This document shows positions 9,426-18,851 of a DNA stretch of 64,000 nt, piece after piece. This DNA comes from DASRBN01 sp035294305. GTDB lineage: Bacteria > Chloroflexota > Ktedonobacteria > Ktedonobacterales > Ktedonobacteraceae. Location of the stretch: NCBI GenBank assembly GCA_035294305.1, contig DATGLD010000041.1, forward strand, positions 62,001 to 126,000, given 5' to 3'. Under the pieces are notes generated by a model. That model saw only the letters and a program-made list of their open reading frames with translations, did not search any database and had not been told where the DNA came from. Both the position numbers and the translations under genes were made by a program. The number at the start of each line of letters is the position of its first letter. The stretch's first letter is position 1.

Positions 9426-10334
9426 ATGATTGATATCTGTATGCTAGGAACGTGCGGAATGATGCCGATGCCGGGGCGCTGGCTGTCGTGCGCGCTGGTG
9501 CGATGCGGGCCGGCGCTGACGCTGCTGGATTGTGGAGAGGGAACACAGATTCCGTGGAAGGCGCTTGGCTGGGGCTTTCGCCAGCTTGGAGCGATCTGCT
9601 TTTCGCATATGCATGCCGATCACGTGGCAGGTTTGCCGGGCGTGTTGTTTATGATCGCGCACGCGGAGCGAACGGAACCGCTGGATATCTATGGGCCACC
9701 CGGAACGGCTTATGTCGTGGATGGGCTGCGGCGCATTGCTGCCGAACTGCCTTTTCCGGTATATATTCACGAGTTGAAAGGCGGGGAGCAATTCGCGCTT
9801 CCCGGAGGGCTGCATGGTACCTGTGCAACGGCTGCGCATAACGTACCCTGCCTGGCTTACCGGCTGGAACTGGCGCGCAACCGGCCTTTCCTGCCAGAAC
9901 AGGCGCGGGCATTGGGACTGCCGGTGCAGTTGTGGTCACGACTGCAACATGGCGAGACGGTTGAATATGAAGGGCAAGCCGTGACGCCTGAACAGGTGCT
10001 CGGCCCTCCGCGCCGCGGCATCTCGCTGGCTTACATTACGGATACGCGGCCAACGCGGCAACTGGCTGCATTTGCGCATGATGTTGATTTGCTGATCTGC
10101 GAAAGTATGTATGACGATCCAGAGGATCTGCCACTGGCGAAAGCACACGCGCACATGCTGGCGCAGGAGTCCGCGGGTATAGCAAGGGCGGCACGAGCGC
10201 ATGCACTACTGCTGACACATTTTAGCCCGAAGATTACCGATACATCGCTGGCGCAAAAAGCGGCACAGCGTGTGTTCGCGAACACACGGGCCGCAAAAGA
10301 TGGCATGATTGTGACGCTTGATTTCCCCTCCTAG
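9426..10334 (+). CDS. rnz: Ribonuclease Z family MBL-fold hydrolase
   Basis: 302 residues, the usual length for RNase Z, which trims the 3' ends of tRNA precursors. The zinc motif SHMHADH is at about 60-66 (His61, His63, Asp65, His66), inside the tRNase-Z-type context FSHMHADHVAGLPG. A later CESMYDD segment and LLLTHFSP supply the further metal ligands. The ATG at 9426 has AAGGGA seven bases upstream; the frame stays open further upstream but there runs through repeat units. It overlaps the convergent hydrolase gene by four bases at the 3' ends. The clearly canonical motifs make RNase Z more likely than another MBL hydrolase. Confidence 0.85.
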   Translation: MIDICMLGTCGMMPMPGRWLSCALVRCGPALTLLDCGEGTQIPWKALGWGFRQLGAICFSHMHADHVAGLPGVLFMIAHAERTEPLDIYGPPGTAYVVDGLRRIAAELPFPVYIHELKGGEQFALPGGLHGTCATAAHNVPCLAYRLELARNRPFLPEQARALGLPVQLWSRLQHGETVEYEGQAVTPEQVLGPPRRGISLAYITDTRPTRQLAAFAHDVDLLICESMYDDPEDLPLAKAHAHMLAQESAGIARAARAHALLLTHFSPKITDTSLAQKAAQRVFANTRAAKDGMIVTLDFPS

Positions 10335-11362
10335 CTCGCTTCCGAGAGGTCCGTTTCGCCCTTACGTCCATCTTGCAAGCGGACTTGTTCTTCAGTGGAG
10401 GACTCTACCAGCAGCAAACGCGAGCGAGAAGGCTTGAGGTAGCGATCAAAAAATTCCGTGACCTTCTTGACGTAGGCGATGCGGTCTTGAAAGTAGACGC
10501 CACAATGATCGGCGCCCGCTCCTATCCATAATTCCTTCGGCTCACCGGCAGCATTGTAGAGCAGAGTGGCATCGCGCGGGTCGACAATGGAGTCTTTGTC
10601 ACCGTGGATAATCAGGATGGGGCGAGGGACGATACGAGCAATTTCGCGCAGGGGTTCAACCTGGTGAAAATGATAACCGGCACGCCATCCCAGCAGGTAA
10701 TCGGCGACCCAGGTAAATGGGGCAGAGGGGATGCGCACAGCACGACGAAAATTGTAATCGACGACACCCCACTGGGTGGCAAATGCGCTATCGGCAACGA
10801 TCGCCTCTACACTTTCATTACGGGCAGTGGCCATGATAGCAACCGCTGCGCCCATGGAATAGGCGATGACGCCGATGTGGGTGTGGGGGGCACGCTCCTT
10901 TGCATAGGCGACCGCCCCGAGAAAGTCATTGATCTCGCGATAGCCAAGGGTGACCTGAGCGCCAACCTCTGAGCCATGCCCGTGATACTCGAATACCAGG
11001 ACGTTATGGCCGGCCTTCCAGAGATGCGCGGAGATGCCGAGTACATCCGCCATGCTACTGCGATAGCCCGGGCAAACCAGAATTGTGGTGGTCGCTTTCT
11101 CGTCGGGAATATACCAGCCTTTTACCTTATGGTCTCCACTGAGCGGGGAGAACGTGATGGCTTCCGCAGGCAACCCCAGTTCATATGGACTGAACGTATA
11201 GCTATCAAATGGAGTACTTCGTTTAGGACGGGTGAGAGATTCTACAAGATAGACCGCTACACCAAACAAAATTCCTATCAAACCAATACTGCCACCAACT
11301 CCACCGATCACTATTCGCTTCAACGGAGGACGGAAAAGTCGTATATTTTGCAACTGAAGCAT
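10331..11362 (-). CDS. Alpha/beta hydrolase with N-terminal membrane anchor
   Basis: 343 residues from the ATG at 11362; a TTG at 11407 would add 15 residues. One hydrophobic helix near residues 15-40 anchors the N-terminus. The hydrolase fold shows the nucleophile elbow GYSMGA, the acid in HGDKDSIVDP and a late His in ADHCG, so the triad is complete. A short charged tail follows. The substrate is unknown; the architecture matches bacterial membrane-bound serine aminopeptidase- or esterase-like hydrolases. It stands alone, converging on rnz with a four-base overlap. Confidence 0.8.
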   Translation of the reverse strand: MLQLQNIRLFRPPLKRIVIGGVGGSIGLIGILFGVAVYLVESLTRPKRSTPFDSYTFSPYELGLPAEAITFSPLSGDHKVKGWYIPDEKATTTILVCPGYRSSMADVLGISAHLWKAGHNVLVFEYHGHGSEVGAQVTLGYREINDFLGAVAYAKERAPHTHIGVIAYSMGAAVAIMATARNESVEAIVADSAFATQWGVVDYNFRRAVRIPSAPFTWVADYLLGWRAGYHFHQVEPLREIARIVPRPILIIHGDKDSIVDPRDATLLYNAAGEPKELWIGAGADHCGVYFQDRIAYVKKVTEFFDRYLKPSRSRLLLVESSTEEQVRLQDGRKGETDLSEAS

Positions 11363-11814
11363 AGAAGTTGCTGACCTTTCTAGTATTTGACCGGCATAGG
11401 AGGACAATTCTATTCATTATTTTATAACGTCAAGAGCAGCAAATTTATGCCCTACTATAGGTACGTATCAACAAGCAGTCAGTTGCTCACCGGCTTCGCC
11501 CTGTGCCGAAATTCATTCCATAAGATTATGCTAAATATAAGAACTATATATTGGAATTATAACGGAAGGCAGAATATAATAATTAACGGGAGTTCATCCT
11601 AAATCATTTATTATCTATGTGTTTCAACTGGTATGTTTTTAGTGGGGGTGGGATCGTGAGGCATAATGGTTGGCCTGGCGCCACTGCCTACCTGGCCGTA
11701 ATCCTGGAGGGACAGGCACCCGCCGCTGTCCCTGCCGGGGACGATGATCGTAATGCCCCCATTCGATTGTCAACATTTATCAGGAGCGGGAACTAGCAAA
11801 GAGATGAAAGACTT
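11363..11814. other. Intergenic gap between hydrolase and TauE genes, with one family-B unit
   Basis: About 450 AT-rich bases between divergent genes. The only structure I see is a family-B palindrome at 11709-11734 (GGACAGGCACCCGCCGCTGT). No convincing ORF or RNA motif; promoters for both flanking genes must lie here, but none is clear enough to place. Confidence 0.5.
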
Positions 11815-13149
11815 ATGCAAACAGAACTTGAACCGCGAACTTTGACCCGCCCACGTGAGGCGGGTTCGCAATTGTTAGCCTCCTCTACTCTTCCGGTACG
11901 TCAAAAAGTTCCTGCATTGGGCAAGACCAACGCCATCATCGGATGGATACTCCAGGGCGGTGTTATGCTCAGCGCGGCAGTGATTTTGTTTGGACTGATC
12001 CTGTTTCCATTCCGTGCAGGGGGGTTTTCGACTGAGCGGCTGCTAACATTTCCGCAAACGCTGAGCGAAGTGTGGGCGGGATTGTTGGTGCTGCGAGCAC
12101 AGGCGATAATCACGCTGGGCCTTTTGTTGCTGATCGCGACGCCGGTGCTGCGAGTGGCAGTCTCGGTGGCGGCTTTTGCGTTGGAGCGTGACCGGCGCTA
12201 CGTAGTGATTACGCTGGGGGTGCTGGCAATCTTGCTGGTCAGCATCTTCGTGGTTGGAAATGTGGTGACACATGGCCACGAGGCAACAATTGCGCAACTG
12301 CACTTTTCCTATCTGACGGTCATACTGATTTTCGCGGGAGCAATCGCGGCGGGCCTGCTGGGTTCGCTGGTGGGCTTAGGCGGCGGGGTACTGATCGTGC
12401 CATTGCTAACGCTGGCTTTTGGTTTTCCGATTTACTTCGCGATTGGTGCGAGCATCATCTCGGTGATTGCGACCTCGAGCGGTGCGGCGGCGGCCTATGT
12501 GCGAGATCGCCTGACCAACCTGCGCGTAGGAATGTTTCTTGAGCTTGCTACGACGGCGGGCGCGATCTGTGGCGCGTTTGTGGCCGGGTTGCTGGCACCG
12601 GGAATTCTTGCGGTGATCTTTGGCATTATCCTGCTGGTTTCGGCGGCGCCGATCCTCTTTAAACTCGGCGAAGAATTGCCGAAAGGTGTGAAGAGTGATC
12701 GCTGGGCCACCTGGCTGCGCCTCAACGGCACTTATCCAGACGCGCACCTTGGAATGGAGGTTTCCTACTCGGTGACGCGCACCCCGCTGGGGATGGCGAT
12801 GATGTACATCGCGGGCCTGATTTCTGGCCTGCTGGGCATCGGTAGCGGCACTTTCAAAGTGCTGGCGCTTGATACGATTATGCGATTGCCAATGAAGGTT
12901 TCGACGACAACGAGCAATTTCATGATCGGCGTGACGGCGGCGGCCAGCGCGGGCATCTACTTCTCACGCGGCGATATTCCACCTATGATCGCGGCTCCGG
13001 TGGCGCTAGGCATTCTAATCGGCGCATTAGTAGGGGCACGCCTGCTGCTGCACCTGAGTAATCGCACATTGCGCCTGATCTTCCTGCCAGTGATTGTGGC
13101 GGCGGCCATCGAGATGATGTTGCATGGTCTGGGAGTGGGGCCGTTTTAG
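11815..13149 (+). CDS. DUF1634-TauE/SafE fusion, predicted sulfite or sulfonate exporter
   Basis: 444 residues. The N-terminal ~130 residues hold three membrane helices of the DUF1634 type (IGWILQGGVMLSAAVILFG, then the LLVLRAQAIITLGLLLL region). From about residue 165 a TauE/SafE permease follows, with the first-half signature GSLVGLGGGVLIVPLL and a second-half copy SGLLGIGSGTFKVLAL. TauE/SafE proteins export sulfite, sulfoacetate or related anions. In many genomes DUF1634 and TauE are adjacent genes; here they are one protein. The sulfur operon at 14.5-20.5 kb is close by, consistent with sulfite export. No strong SD precedes the ATG. Confidence 0.85.
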   Translation: MQTELEPRTLTRPREAGSQLLASSTLPVRQKVPALGKTNAIIGWILQGGVMLSAAVILFGLILFPFRAGGFSTERLLTFPQTLSEVWAGLLVLRAQAIITLGLLLLIATPVLRVAVSVAAFALERDRRYVVITLGVLAILLVSIFVVGNVVTHGHEATIAQLHFSYLTVILIFAGAIAAGLLGSLVGLGGGVLIVPLLTLAFGFPIYFAIGASIISVIATSSGAAAAYVRDRLTNLRVGMFLELATTAGAICGAFVAGLLAPGILAVIFGIILLVSAAPILFKLGEELPKGVKSDRWATWLRLNGTYPDAHLGMEVSYSVTRTPLGMAMMYIAGLISGLLGIGSGTFKVLALDTIMRLPMKVSTTTSNFMIGVTAAASAGIYFSRGDIPPMIAAPVALGILIGALVGARLLLHLSNRTLRLIFLPVIVAAAIEMMLHGLGVGPF

Positions 13150-13915
13150 ACGACTTTTGCCACACAGCCTCTTTCTCGTGGGAGTATGCGCCTGGAATAT
13201 CGAGGTGCGCGGCGAGGTGCTGGTATTCGATGGTGGCTGCTGGAAAAAAGACCGGCAACTTTTCAAATCGATTAAAGGGGCCACGCTCGACAATCTGATC
13301 TTACGTGGTAACCTCAAGCAGGAAATCTACAACGACCTTGTGCAGTTCTTCGCGGCCCGCGAGACATATGAAAGATACGGCATACCATGGAAAAGAGGCG
13401 TCATCTTCGTTGGCCCGCCCGGAAACGGCAAAACACATGCCGTCAAAGCCATCATTAACGCCATCCAGCAACCTTGCCTGTATGTCAAAAGCTTCAAAGC
13501 CGAGTACCGTACCGACGAGGACAATATTCGCCTGATATTCGACCGCGCCCGTAAATCGGCTCCTTGCATCCTGGTGCTGGAAGACCTGGACTCACTGGTG
13601 ACTTGGAACAAGTCTCTACAAGATGCGCTCCAGATCTCCGGTGATGTGCAGGCGCAACTGGCCGAGCAGAGCGAGGGCTTTTCATTCGCCTATCTGAAAG
13701 AACTTTTTCTCTCCTCGATGATGCGCTGGATCAACCGGATCGGCCAGGAGACGATGGAGCAAATCATGGCCGCGCAGGTGGAAGTTCTACGCGAGCAAAT
13801 GGCGAGCGCGAATGCCCTGACCGCTCAGCAACCTGCCGAAAGTGCGAGCGAATCGGTATCAAGGTTCCGGCGCCCGGTAGCGCATTACATTATCCAGGGT
13901 AGGCCTGTATTCTGA
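13124..13915 (+). pseudogene. AAA+ ATPase lacking sensor-1/arginine-finger region and N-terminus
   Basis: The open frame encodes 263 residues; its first ATG lies inside the TauE gene and has no SD, and GTGs at 13178 and 13205 are alternatives. Walker A (VGPPGNGKTH) and Walker B (LVLEDLDSL) are intact. Immediately after Walker B the sequence jumps from DSLVT to WNKSLQDALQ, which in related AAA proteins lies some 55-60 residues further on, past sensor 1 and the RFDR arginine-finger region. The helical lid (GFSFAYLKELFLSSMMRW) is normal. The N-terminal domain usual in this family is also missing. I read it as a gene with an in-frame internal deletion and 5' truncation, probably non-functional as an ATPase. 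Confidence 0.55.
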
Positions 13916-13948
13916 CAAGTGGGGTTAGAGAGGGCGAAAAGCCAGATT

Positions 13949-13976
13949 GGAGGGCGACCGCAAAGGTCGCCCCTAC
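13949..13976. repeat. Family-A short palindrome
   Basis: GGAGGGCGACCGCAAAGGTC followed by GCCCCTAC. The arms GGGCGACC and GGTCGCCC are perfectly complementary around GCAAA. It lies between two convergent genes. Confidence 0.6.
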
Positions 13977-13988
13977 CCTCTCGGCGTA

Positions 13989-14378
13989 TCATCCGTTTGT
14001 AGAACGGGTCGCCGGATCAAATGCTCCGTGTTGGCGCAGGATGGCAAGAGCCTGTTCCTGGCGACTGGGAGCATCGACGATAATGATGCTGCGGCCAAGC
14101 TCGAATTCGCGCTGGTAATTACGGGCTTCCTCATCCGGTACGCCGATTTTGGTAAGGTCGGAGACAATATTACCCCTGATGTCTCCTTCATTTGGTGAAA
14201 AGACGGCCCGTATAAAGCCCGTTAAGCCACTGCGCGCGTTAAAGCTGCTCGCCGTTTCACCTGGATGGGCAAAATCGATGTTGTTAAAGCCAGAACGCTG
14301 CAGTTCATCTATAGCCTGATCCAACTGCTGGCTTTCTGTAAGGACACCCAGGACTTTAGACCCTACGATCATCGTCAT
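13989..14378 (-). CDS. General stress protein 17M-like small protein
   Basis: 129 residues. I chose the ATG at 14378 because AGGAGG lies six bases upstream and the protein then begins MTMIVGSKVLGV. The fold looks like the general-stress-17M/YsnF type: a beta-alpha start (VLTESQQLDQAIDELQRSGF), a flexible middle, then EEARNYQREFELGRSIIIVDA. Such small cytoplasmic proteins are often stress-linked but have no defined biochemical role. It is co-directional with the downstream end of the sulfur operon but separated by about 170 bases containing a repeat. Confidence 0.65.
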   Translation of the reverse strand: MTMIVGSKVLGVLTESQQLDQAIDELQRSGFNNIDFAHPGETASSFNARSGLTGFIRAVFSPNEGDIRGNIVSDLTKIGVPDEEARNYQREFELGRSIIIVDAPSRQEQALAILRQHGAFDPATRSTNG

Positions 14379-14418
14379 ATGGTTCCTCCTTGTCAATGCG
14401 AACTTCGACCCTGGAGAC

Positions 14419-14445
14419 GACAGACACAAAGTCCTGTCCCTACAG
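14419..14445. repeat. Family-B short palindrome
   Basis: CGACAGACACAAAGTCCTGT followed by CCCTACAG: the ACAAAG core and CCCTACAG tail of family B in the gap upstream of the stress-protein gene. Confidence 0.5.
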
Positions 14446-14551
14446 GACATCTCCCCATTCCCTTTTTGGTTCGTCAACATTCATCAGGAACGACTCTGGG
14501 TTGACTGCTTGTATCACGTAATGGAAATATGAATAGACGCAACAAGCTGCC

Positions 14552-15922
14552 CTACACCTTCTCAAAGCCCGCTTCGTCCCAGGCCTCCATACCGCCGACG
14601 ACGTTGAACAGCTGGGTAAAGCCGTGGCGTTGCAAGAGCGAACAGGCAATAGTGCTACGCTGGCCACTGCCACAGACGATGGCCATCGGCTGGGCAGGAT
14701 TCAATGCTGACAGCTGCTGTTCGATATTATAATAAGGAATATGAAGGGCGCCTTTGATGTGCCCTTCCTGCCATTCACCGGGGTCGCGCACATCCAGCAC
14801 TTGCAGGTCGTGTCGCAAGCTATGCAGGTCTCCGACTGTGATCTGGTCTAAGGTCTGCAAGGGTAACTCTGCCTCGCGCCACGCCTCCATACCGCCATCC
14901 AGATAGCCCAGCACGGAGTCGAAGCCGACGACCGCAAGTTCTGTCGTCGCCTCGACCAGGTCGCGTTCATCTTTGACGACCAGCAGCAGGGGGCTTTCAG
15001 GTGGAACGACAAAGCCGACGCGGGTGGGAAATGCGGAGCCGTGCAGGGAGACGCCGATGGCGCCGGGAATGTGACCTTCGGCGAACTGGTGGGGCGAACG
15101 GGTATCAATTACCAGCGCGCCACGTGCCATCTCATGTTGGAAGGCGCGCAGGTCGAGTGGCCGCGGGTCTAAGGGAGCCTCGGCGTGGAGATAGTTGGCG
15201 CGATTGCGGGCCACGATATTGGACATGTTGGGCGGGCGCTGTGGTAGATTTTCGTTCATGGCGCGGATGAACTCGGCGCGTGTTCGCGGGGCGATGGCGG
15301 GATTGTGCTTGCGCTCGAAGCCGATGGTGGAACTGGCTTTCGCGTTCATGCCACGCCCGCAGAGCGAGCCTGCCACGTGCGCGGGATAGACCTCCACGCC
15401 GTCTTCGAGCTGAAGCAGGCGCTCGAAGATGCTATCGTAGAGGGCAGCGGCCCCCTGTTCTCCCGGCACGGCGAGATCGGGACGAGCCACGTCGCCGATG
15501 AAGAGGGAATCGCCGGTCAGCACGAGCCAGGGGTCATCGCCGCGGCTGGTATCGGAGACGGCCAGGGCGATATGTTCCGGGCGATGGCCGGGCGTATGGA
15601 TGACGCGCAGTCTGGCGACGCCGAAGCGCAGTTCGTCCCCATCTTTGAGATTCCGGTGTGGATAGTCCACATCAGCCAGTTCATGCACATAGATCTCGGC
15701 GCCGGTGCGGCGCGCAATTTCGCCATGGCCGGAAACGTGATCGGCGTGATTGTGCGTCTCGATGATGGCGGTTACCTGCATACCTTTCGCTTCCGCCAGC
15801 GCCAGGATGTCGTCGGCCATGTCGAGACGCGGATCAACGACGGCGCAGACGCCGGCATTGGTGCAGCCAACGATATAGCTGGCACAGCCTAAGTCTTCTT
15901 TGACAAGTTGTTTGAAGTACAT
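14552..15922 (-). CDS. MBL-fold persulfide-dioxygenase-like protein fused to two rhodanese domains (CstB-like)
   Basis: 456 residues. Residues 1-240 form an MBL domain of the ETHE1/persulfide dioxygenase type, with THNHADH at about 56-62 and HTPGH. Two rhodanese domains follow (about 265-350 and 370-455). The second keeps the active loop CGSGQRS; in the first the Cys is absent (VVKDERD), so it is structural. This is the CstB arrangement: oxidation of persulfide sulfur to sulfite, then sulfur transfer that can yield thiosulfate. The gene begins 12 bases after the molybdopterin oxidoreductase stop, so the two share an operon. Non-heme iron dependence follows from the family and is not visible here. 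Confidence 0.85.
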   Translation of the reverse strand: MYFKQLVKEDLGCASYIVGCTNAGVCAVVDPRLDMADDILALAEAKGMQVTAIIETHNHADHVSGHGEIARRTGAEIYVHELADVDYPHRNLKDGDELRFGVARLRVIHTPGHRPEHIALAVSDTSRGDDPWLVLTGDSLFIGDVARPDLAVPGEQGAAALYDSIFERLLQLEDGVEVYPAHVAGSLCGRGMNAKASSTIGFERKHNPAIAPRTRAEFIRAMNENLPQRPPNMSNIVARNRANYLHAEAPLDPRPLDLRAFQHEMARGALVIDTRSPHQFAEGHIPGAIGVSLHGSAFPTRVGFVVPPESPLLLVVKDERDLVEATTELAVVGFDSVLGYLDGGMEAWREAELPLQTLDQITVGDLHSLRHDLQVLDVRDPGEWQEGHIKGALHIPYYNIEQQLSALNPAQPMAIVCGSGQRSTIACSLLQRHGFTQLFNVVGGMEAWDEAGFEKV

Positions 15923-15933
15923 GGGGGTCTCCT

Positions 15934-18756
15934 TTATGTTTCTCTCTTAAATGCGCTTGCGGCGGGACGATAGGGACGGATCATCCAGAGGGGGCGGCGC
16001 AAACCGTCGGGTCGATTGGTTTGCGGGCGAGTCATCGCCAACCACTCCTGATATACTTGATATGCTTTACGTGGGTCGACATAGACATTTCCATACGCGT
16101 CTTCAGGGTGAGCAGCTTCAACCGTCACCTTCTGATGCCAGCAATGCATGCCGCTGATAGGGTCGGGATGAACGGAGAAGGTGAGATTCTGGTGAACGCC
16201 GCCTTCGCGCCAGAAGATGCGCGCCGAGTCGGGATCACCGCTTTCAAAGGGCATAATGCCCTGCAACTGGCGCATATGCCAGGTTTCATCAGCTTCGCGT
16301 TTCAATTCGACCTGGGCCGAGGCCCAACGGTCCGTGCCCTGATCTGTATGTAAGCGCCAGCGCCCAAGATGATGAGAGCAGGCGACGATACCGGGATGGA
16401 TGCTTTCAGCGACCCAGGCGCGATTGACGAAATAGCCAATCTCAGTTGTAACGCGCACCAGGTCTCCGGTTTCCACACCGATGCGCCCGGCATCGACCGG
16501 ATGTATCCAGACGGGATTGTTGTTCGATATCTCATACAGCCACCTGGCATTGCCGGAGCGTGTATGGATGAGCGTGGGCAGGCGAAACGTGGGGATGAGC
16601 AGGTATTCGCCGCGTTCGGGGTCAATAGTAGAACGATGGACATGGCTGCGAATATAACCGGGAATGGTATATTCGGGCCAACCCCATTCCTTCATCGTCG
16701 CCGAATAAAATTCCAGTTTGCGGGAGGGAGTAGGGAAGCCCTCATAGGCCCCGCCATCGATCATCACGCCGGTGGCAGCGCCATCGCGCGTGATTTTTCC
16801 GCTCGCCTCATCTACCTGGGCATCTTGCAGGTCGGATGGGGCCAGTTTCCGCTCATTCAAGGTGAAAACGGGGGCCTTGTGCTGGGGAATCTCAAAGGCC
16901 CCATACTTCCGCATGTATTCCAGCGGTGAGAGATGCTCGCGCGCGGCGGCTTCCGGCAAGCCTGGTACGCTGTTCTCAAAAATCCAGCGGTAATATTCTT
17001 CGATAGAAAGCTTCGTTCCTGGGCAGTAGGGCGATTCGAAGTACTGGCGAATGCCGAGGCTGCCGTCAGGGTCAATGCGCCAGGAAAGCTCGATCCAGAA
17101 CTCATCCTCTTCCCATACCTCGCCCGGATTGGCTTCGTAAGTGTAGCGAACAGGCTCGCCGTTACGTTCCCTGTAGACGCGCAGCACGGGCTGGCGATAG
17201 CCGATCCAGCGAGCGGCGTGCGTCTCCTGGCTCATCAGGTCATGGCGCTCGCTGCCGAGGCCCATAGGCAAGACGTAGTCGGCATACCAGGCCGTCTCGC
17301 TCCAGACAGGTGTCAGAGCGGCATGTAGTTCGACCTGCTGTTCGTTGGTCAGCATCTCGATCCAGGAGGTGCCGTCGGGGTTTGTCCAGACGGGGTTGTA
17401 GACACGGGTAAAGTAGGCGGCGAGCTTGCCGCGTCCTTCGCGCAAGAAGTAGGGCAGCAGGATGCTCATTTCATAGTTAGCAAGAGGATATTCCGGCGGG
17501 AAAAGCAGTTCATTCCAGACTTCTGAGGGACGCGGTTTGAGAAATGGCGCGGGCACAAATTTATTCCAGTTATTGGGCGCTGTCCCGCCGGGAGTGCCAA
17601 TACTGCCGGTAAGCACAGAGAGAAACCAGAGAGCGCGAGCAACCTGCCAGCCACCCAGATTACCGGCGCAGGCGGCTCGCCAGGTATGGGCGGCAAAGGC
17701 TGTGCCGGCCTCACCGATCTGGCGGGCAATGGTAATGATCGTTTCCTCGGGGAGTCCACTTTCATGGGCGGCGAAAGCGGGCGTATATTCCGCGTAAAGA
17801 TCGATCAGCAGTTCGATGAAGCGCTCGAACGTTTGTGGCTCGCCAGGATGTTCAGCGGCCATGTATTCCTGCCAGTTGACCCAGCGGCGCATATATTCGC
17901 GATTGAAGAGGTTTTCCACCAGCAGGATGCGCGCCATTGCCAGCAGTACCGCCGCTTCTGAACCGGGCCAGGTTGGGAGCCAGTAATCGGCCATGCTGGC
18001 AGTGTTGGAGAGGCGGGGGTCCATAACCGCCAGCTTAGCGCCCTGCATCTTACCCTCTATGATGCGCTGCGCCTGCGGGTTGAAATAATGACCCGTTTCC
18101 AGGTGCGAGCTGATGAGCAGGATGAAACGCGCGTTGGCATAGTCGGGTGAGGGGCGGTCGGATCCGCACCAGAGTTGGTAGCCGAAACGGGCAGCAGATG
18201 AGCAGACGTTGGTATGACTGTTATGACCATCCACGCCCCACGCACCCAGCACGCGCTCCATATAACCGTCGTGCCCGGGTCGTCCGACATGGTACATCAC
18301 TTCATCACGGCGGCCCTCAATGATGGCGGCACGAATCTTTGTCGCGAATCTTTCCAGCACCTCGTTCCAGGTCGTGCGCTGCCATTTGCCTTCGCCACGC
18401 CTGCCCGCACGCTTCAGGGGATAGAGGATGCGCTCAGAATCGTTGACCTGGTTGATGGTAGCCGGGCCTTTGGCGCAGTTTCGTCCACGACTGCCCGGGT
18501 GGTAAGGATTGCCCTCGAATTTTTTGACACTTCCGCTCTCTTTATCAATATAGGCGAGCAGGCCACAGGCCGCCTCACAGTTGAAACAGATGGTCGGGAT
18601 AATGGCGTAATGCTTTTCAACTTTGCGCGGCCAGGCTTTCGCATCATATTCGATCCAGTCATCCCATTTTTCCGGCGGTGGGCAGGAAGCGAGGTCTCGC
18701 ACGGTCATCTGTTCGCCGCTGGGAGCAAAATGTTGTTTTAAAGGGATTTCGTTCAT
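15934..18756 (-). CDS. Molybdopterin oxidoreductase, PsrA/SoeA-like catalytic subunit without Tat signal
   Basis: 940 residues from the ATG at 18756, which has GGAGAG just upstream (an ATG four codons earlier overlaps that SD). A 4Fe-4S motif C-x2-C-x3-C-x29-C lies at about 57-94 (CFNCEAAC then GRNC). The three molybdopterin-binding domains follow, with a possible Mo-ligand Cys in HTNVCSSAA near 183, and a C-terminal cofactor domain around WIHPVDAGRIGVETGD. There is no twin-arginine signal, so the enzyme should act in the cytoplasm, as SoeA sulfite dehydrogenase does, rather than outside as PsrA does. The fused FeS/membrane subunit is encoded upstream and the persulfide dioxygenase-like gene downstream, pointing to sulfur oxyanion chemistry. 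The exact substrate is inference. Confidence 0.8.
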   Translation of the reverse strand: MNEIPLKQHFAPSGEQMTVRDLASCPPPEKWDDWIEYDAKAWPRKVEKHYAIIPTICFNCEAACGLLAYIDKESGSVKKFEGNPYHPGSRGRNCAKGPATINQVNDSERILYPLKRAGRRGEGKWQRTTWNEVLERFATKIRAAIIEGRRDEVMYHVGRPGHDGYMERVLGAWGVDGHNSHTNVCSSAARFGYQLWCGSDRPSPDYANARFILLISSHLETGHYFNPQAQRIIEGKMQGAKLAVMDPRLSNTASMADYWLPTWPGSEAAVLLAMARILLVENLFNREYMRRWVNWQEYMAAEHPGEPQTFERFIELLIDLYAEYTPAFAAHESGLPEETIITIARQIGEAGTAFAAHTWRAACAGNLGGWQVARALWFLSVLTGSIGTPGGTAPNNWNKFVPAPFLKPRPSEVWNELLFPPEYPLANYEMSILLPYFLREGRGKLAAYFTRVYNPVWTNPDGTSWIEMLTNEQQVELHAALTPVWSETAWYADYVLPMGLGSERHDLMSQETHAARWIGYRQPVLRVYRERNGEPVRYTYEANPGEVWEEDEFWIELSWRIDPDGSLGIRQYFESPYCPGTKLSIEEYYRWIFENSVPGLPEAAAREHLSPLEYMRKYGAFEIPQHKAPVFTLNERKLAPSDLQDAQVDEASGKITRDGAATGVMIDGGAYEGFPTPSRKLEFYSATMKEWGWPEYTIPGYIRSHVHRSTIDPERGEYLLIPTFRLPTLIHTRSGNARWLYEISNNNPVWIHPVDAGRIGVETGDLVRVTTEIGYFVNRAWVAESIHPGIVACSHHLGRWRLHTDQGTDRWASAQVELKREADETWHMRQLQGIMPFESGDPDSARIFWREGGVHQNLTFSVHPDPISGMHCWHQKVTVEAAHPEDAYGNVYVDPRKAYQVYQEWLAMTRPQTNRPDGLRRPLWMIRPYRPAASAFKRET

Positions 18757-18851
18757 ATGTCTCTCCATTATAGATACTCAGACCATCTCTGCGTGTGGTT
18801 TGTATATTCCTGCCAGGCAAAGCATCGTACTATTCCTTATTACGCGCGACA

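Noticed and set aside
9175..9429. An 84-codon plus-strand ORF starting six bases after the extended -10 box
   Set aside because: Its sequence consists largely of interspersed repeat units and it runs into the rnz start; no SD is possible so close to the promoter.
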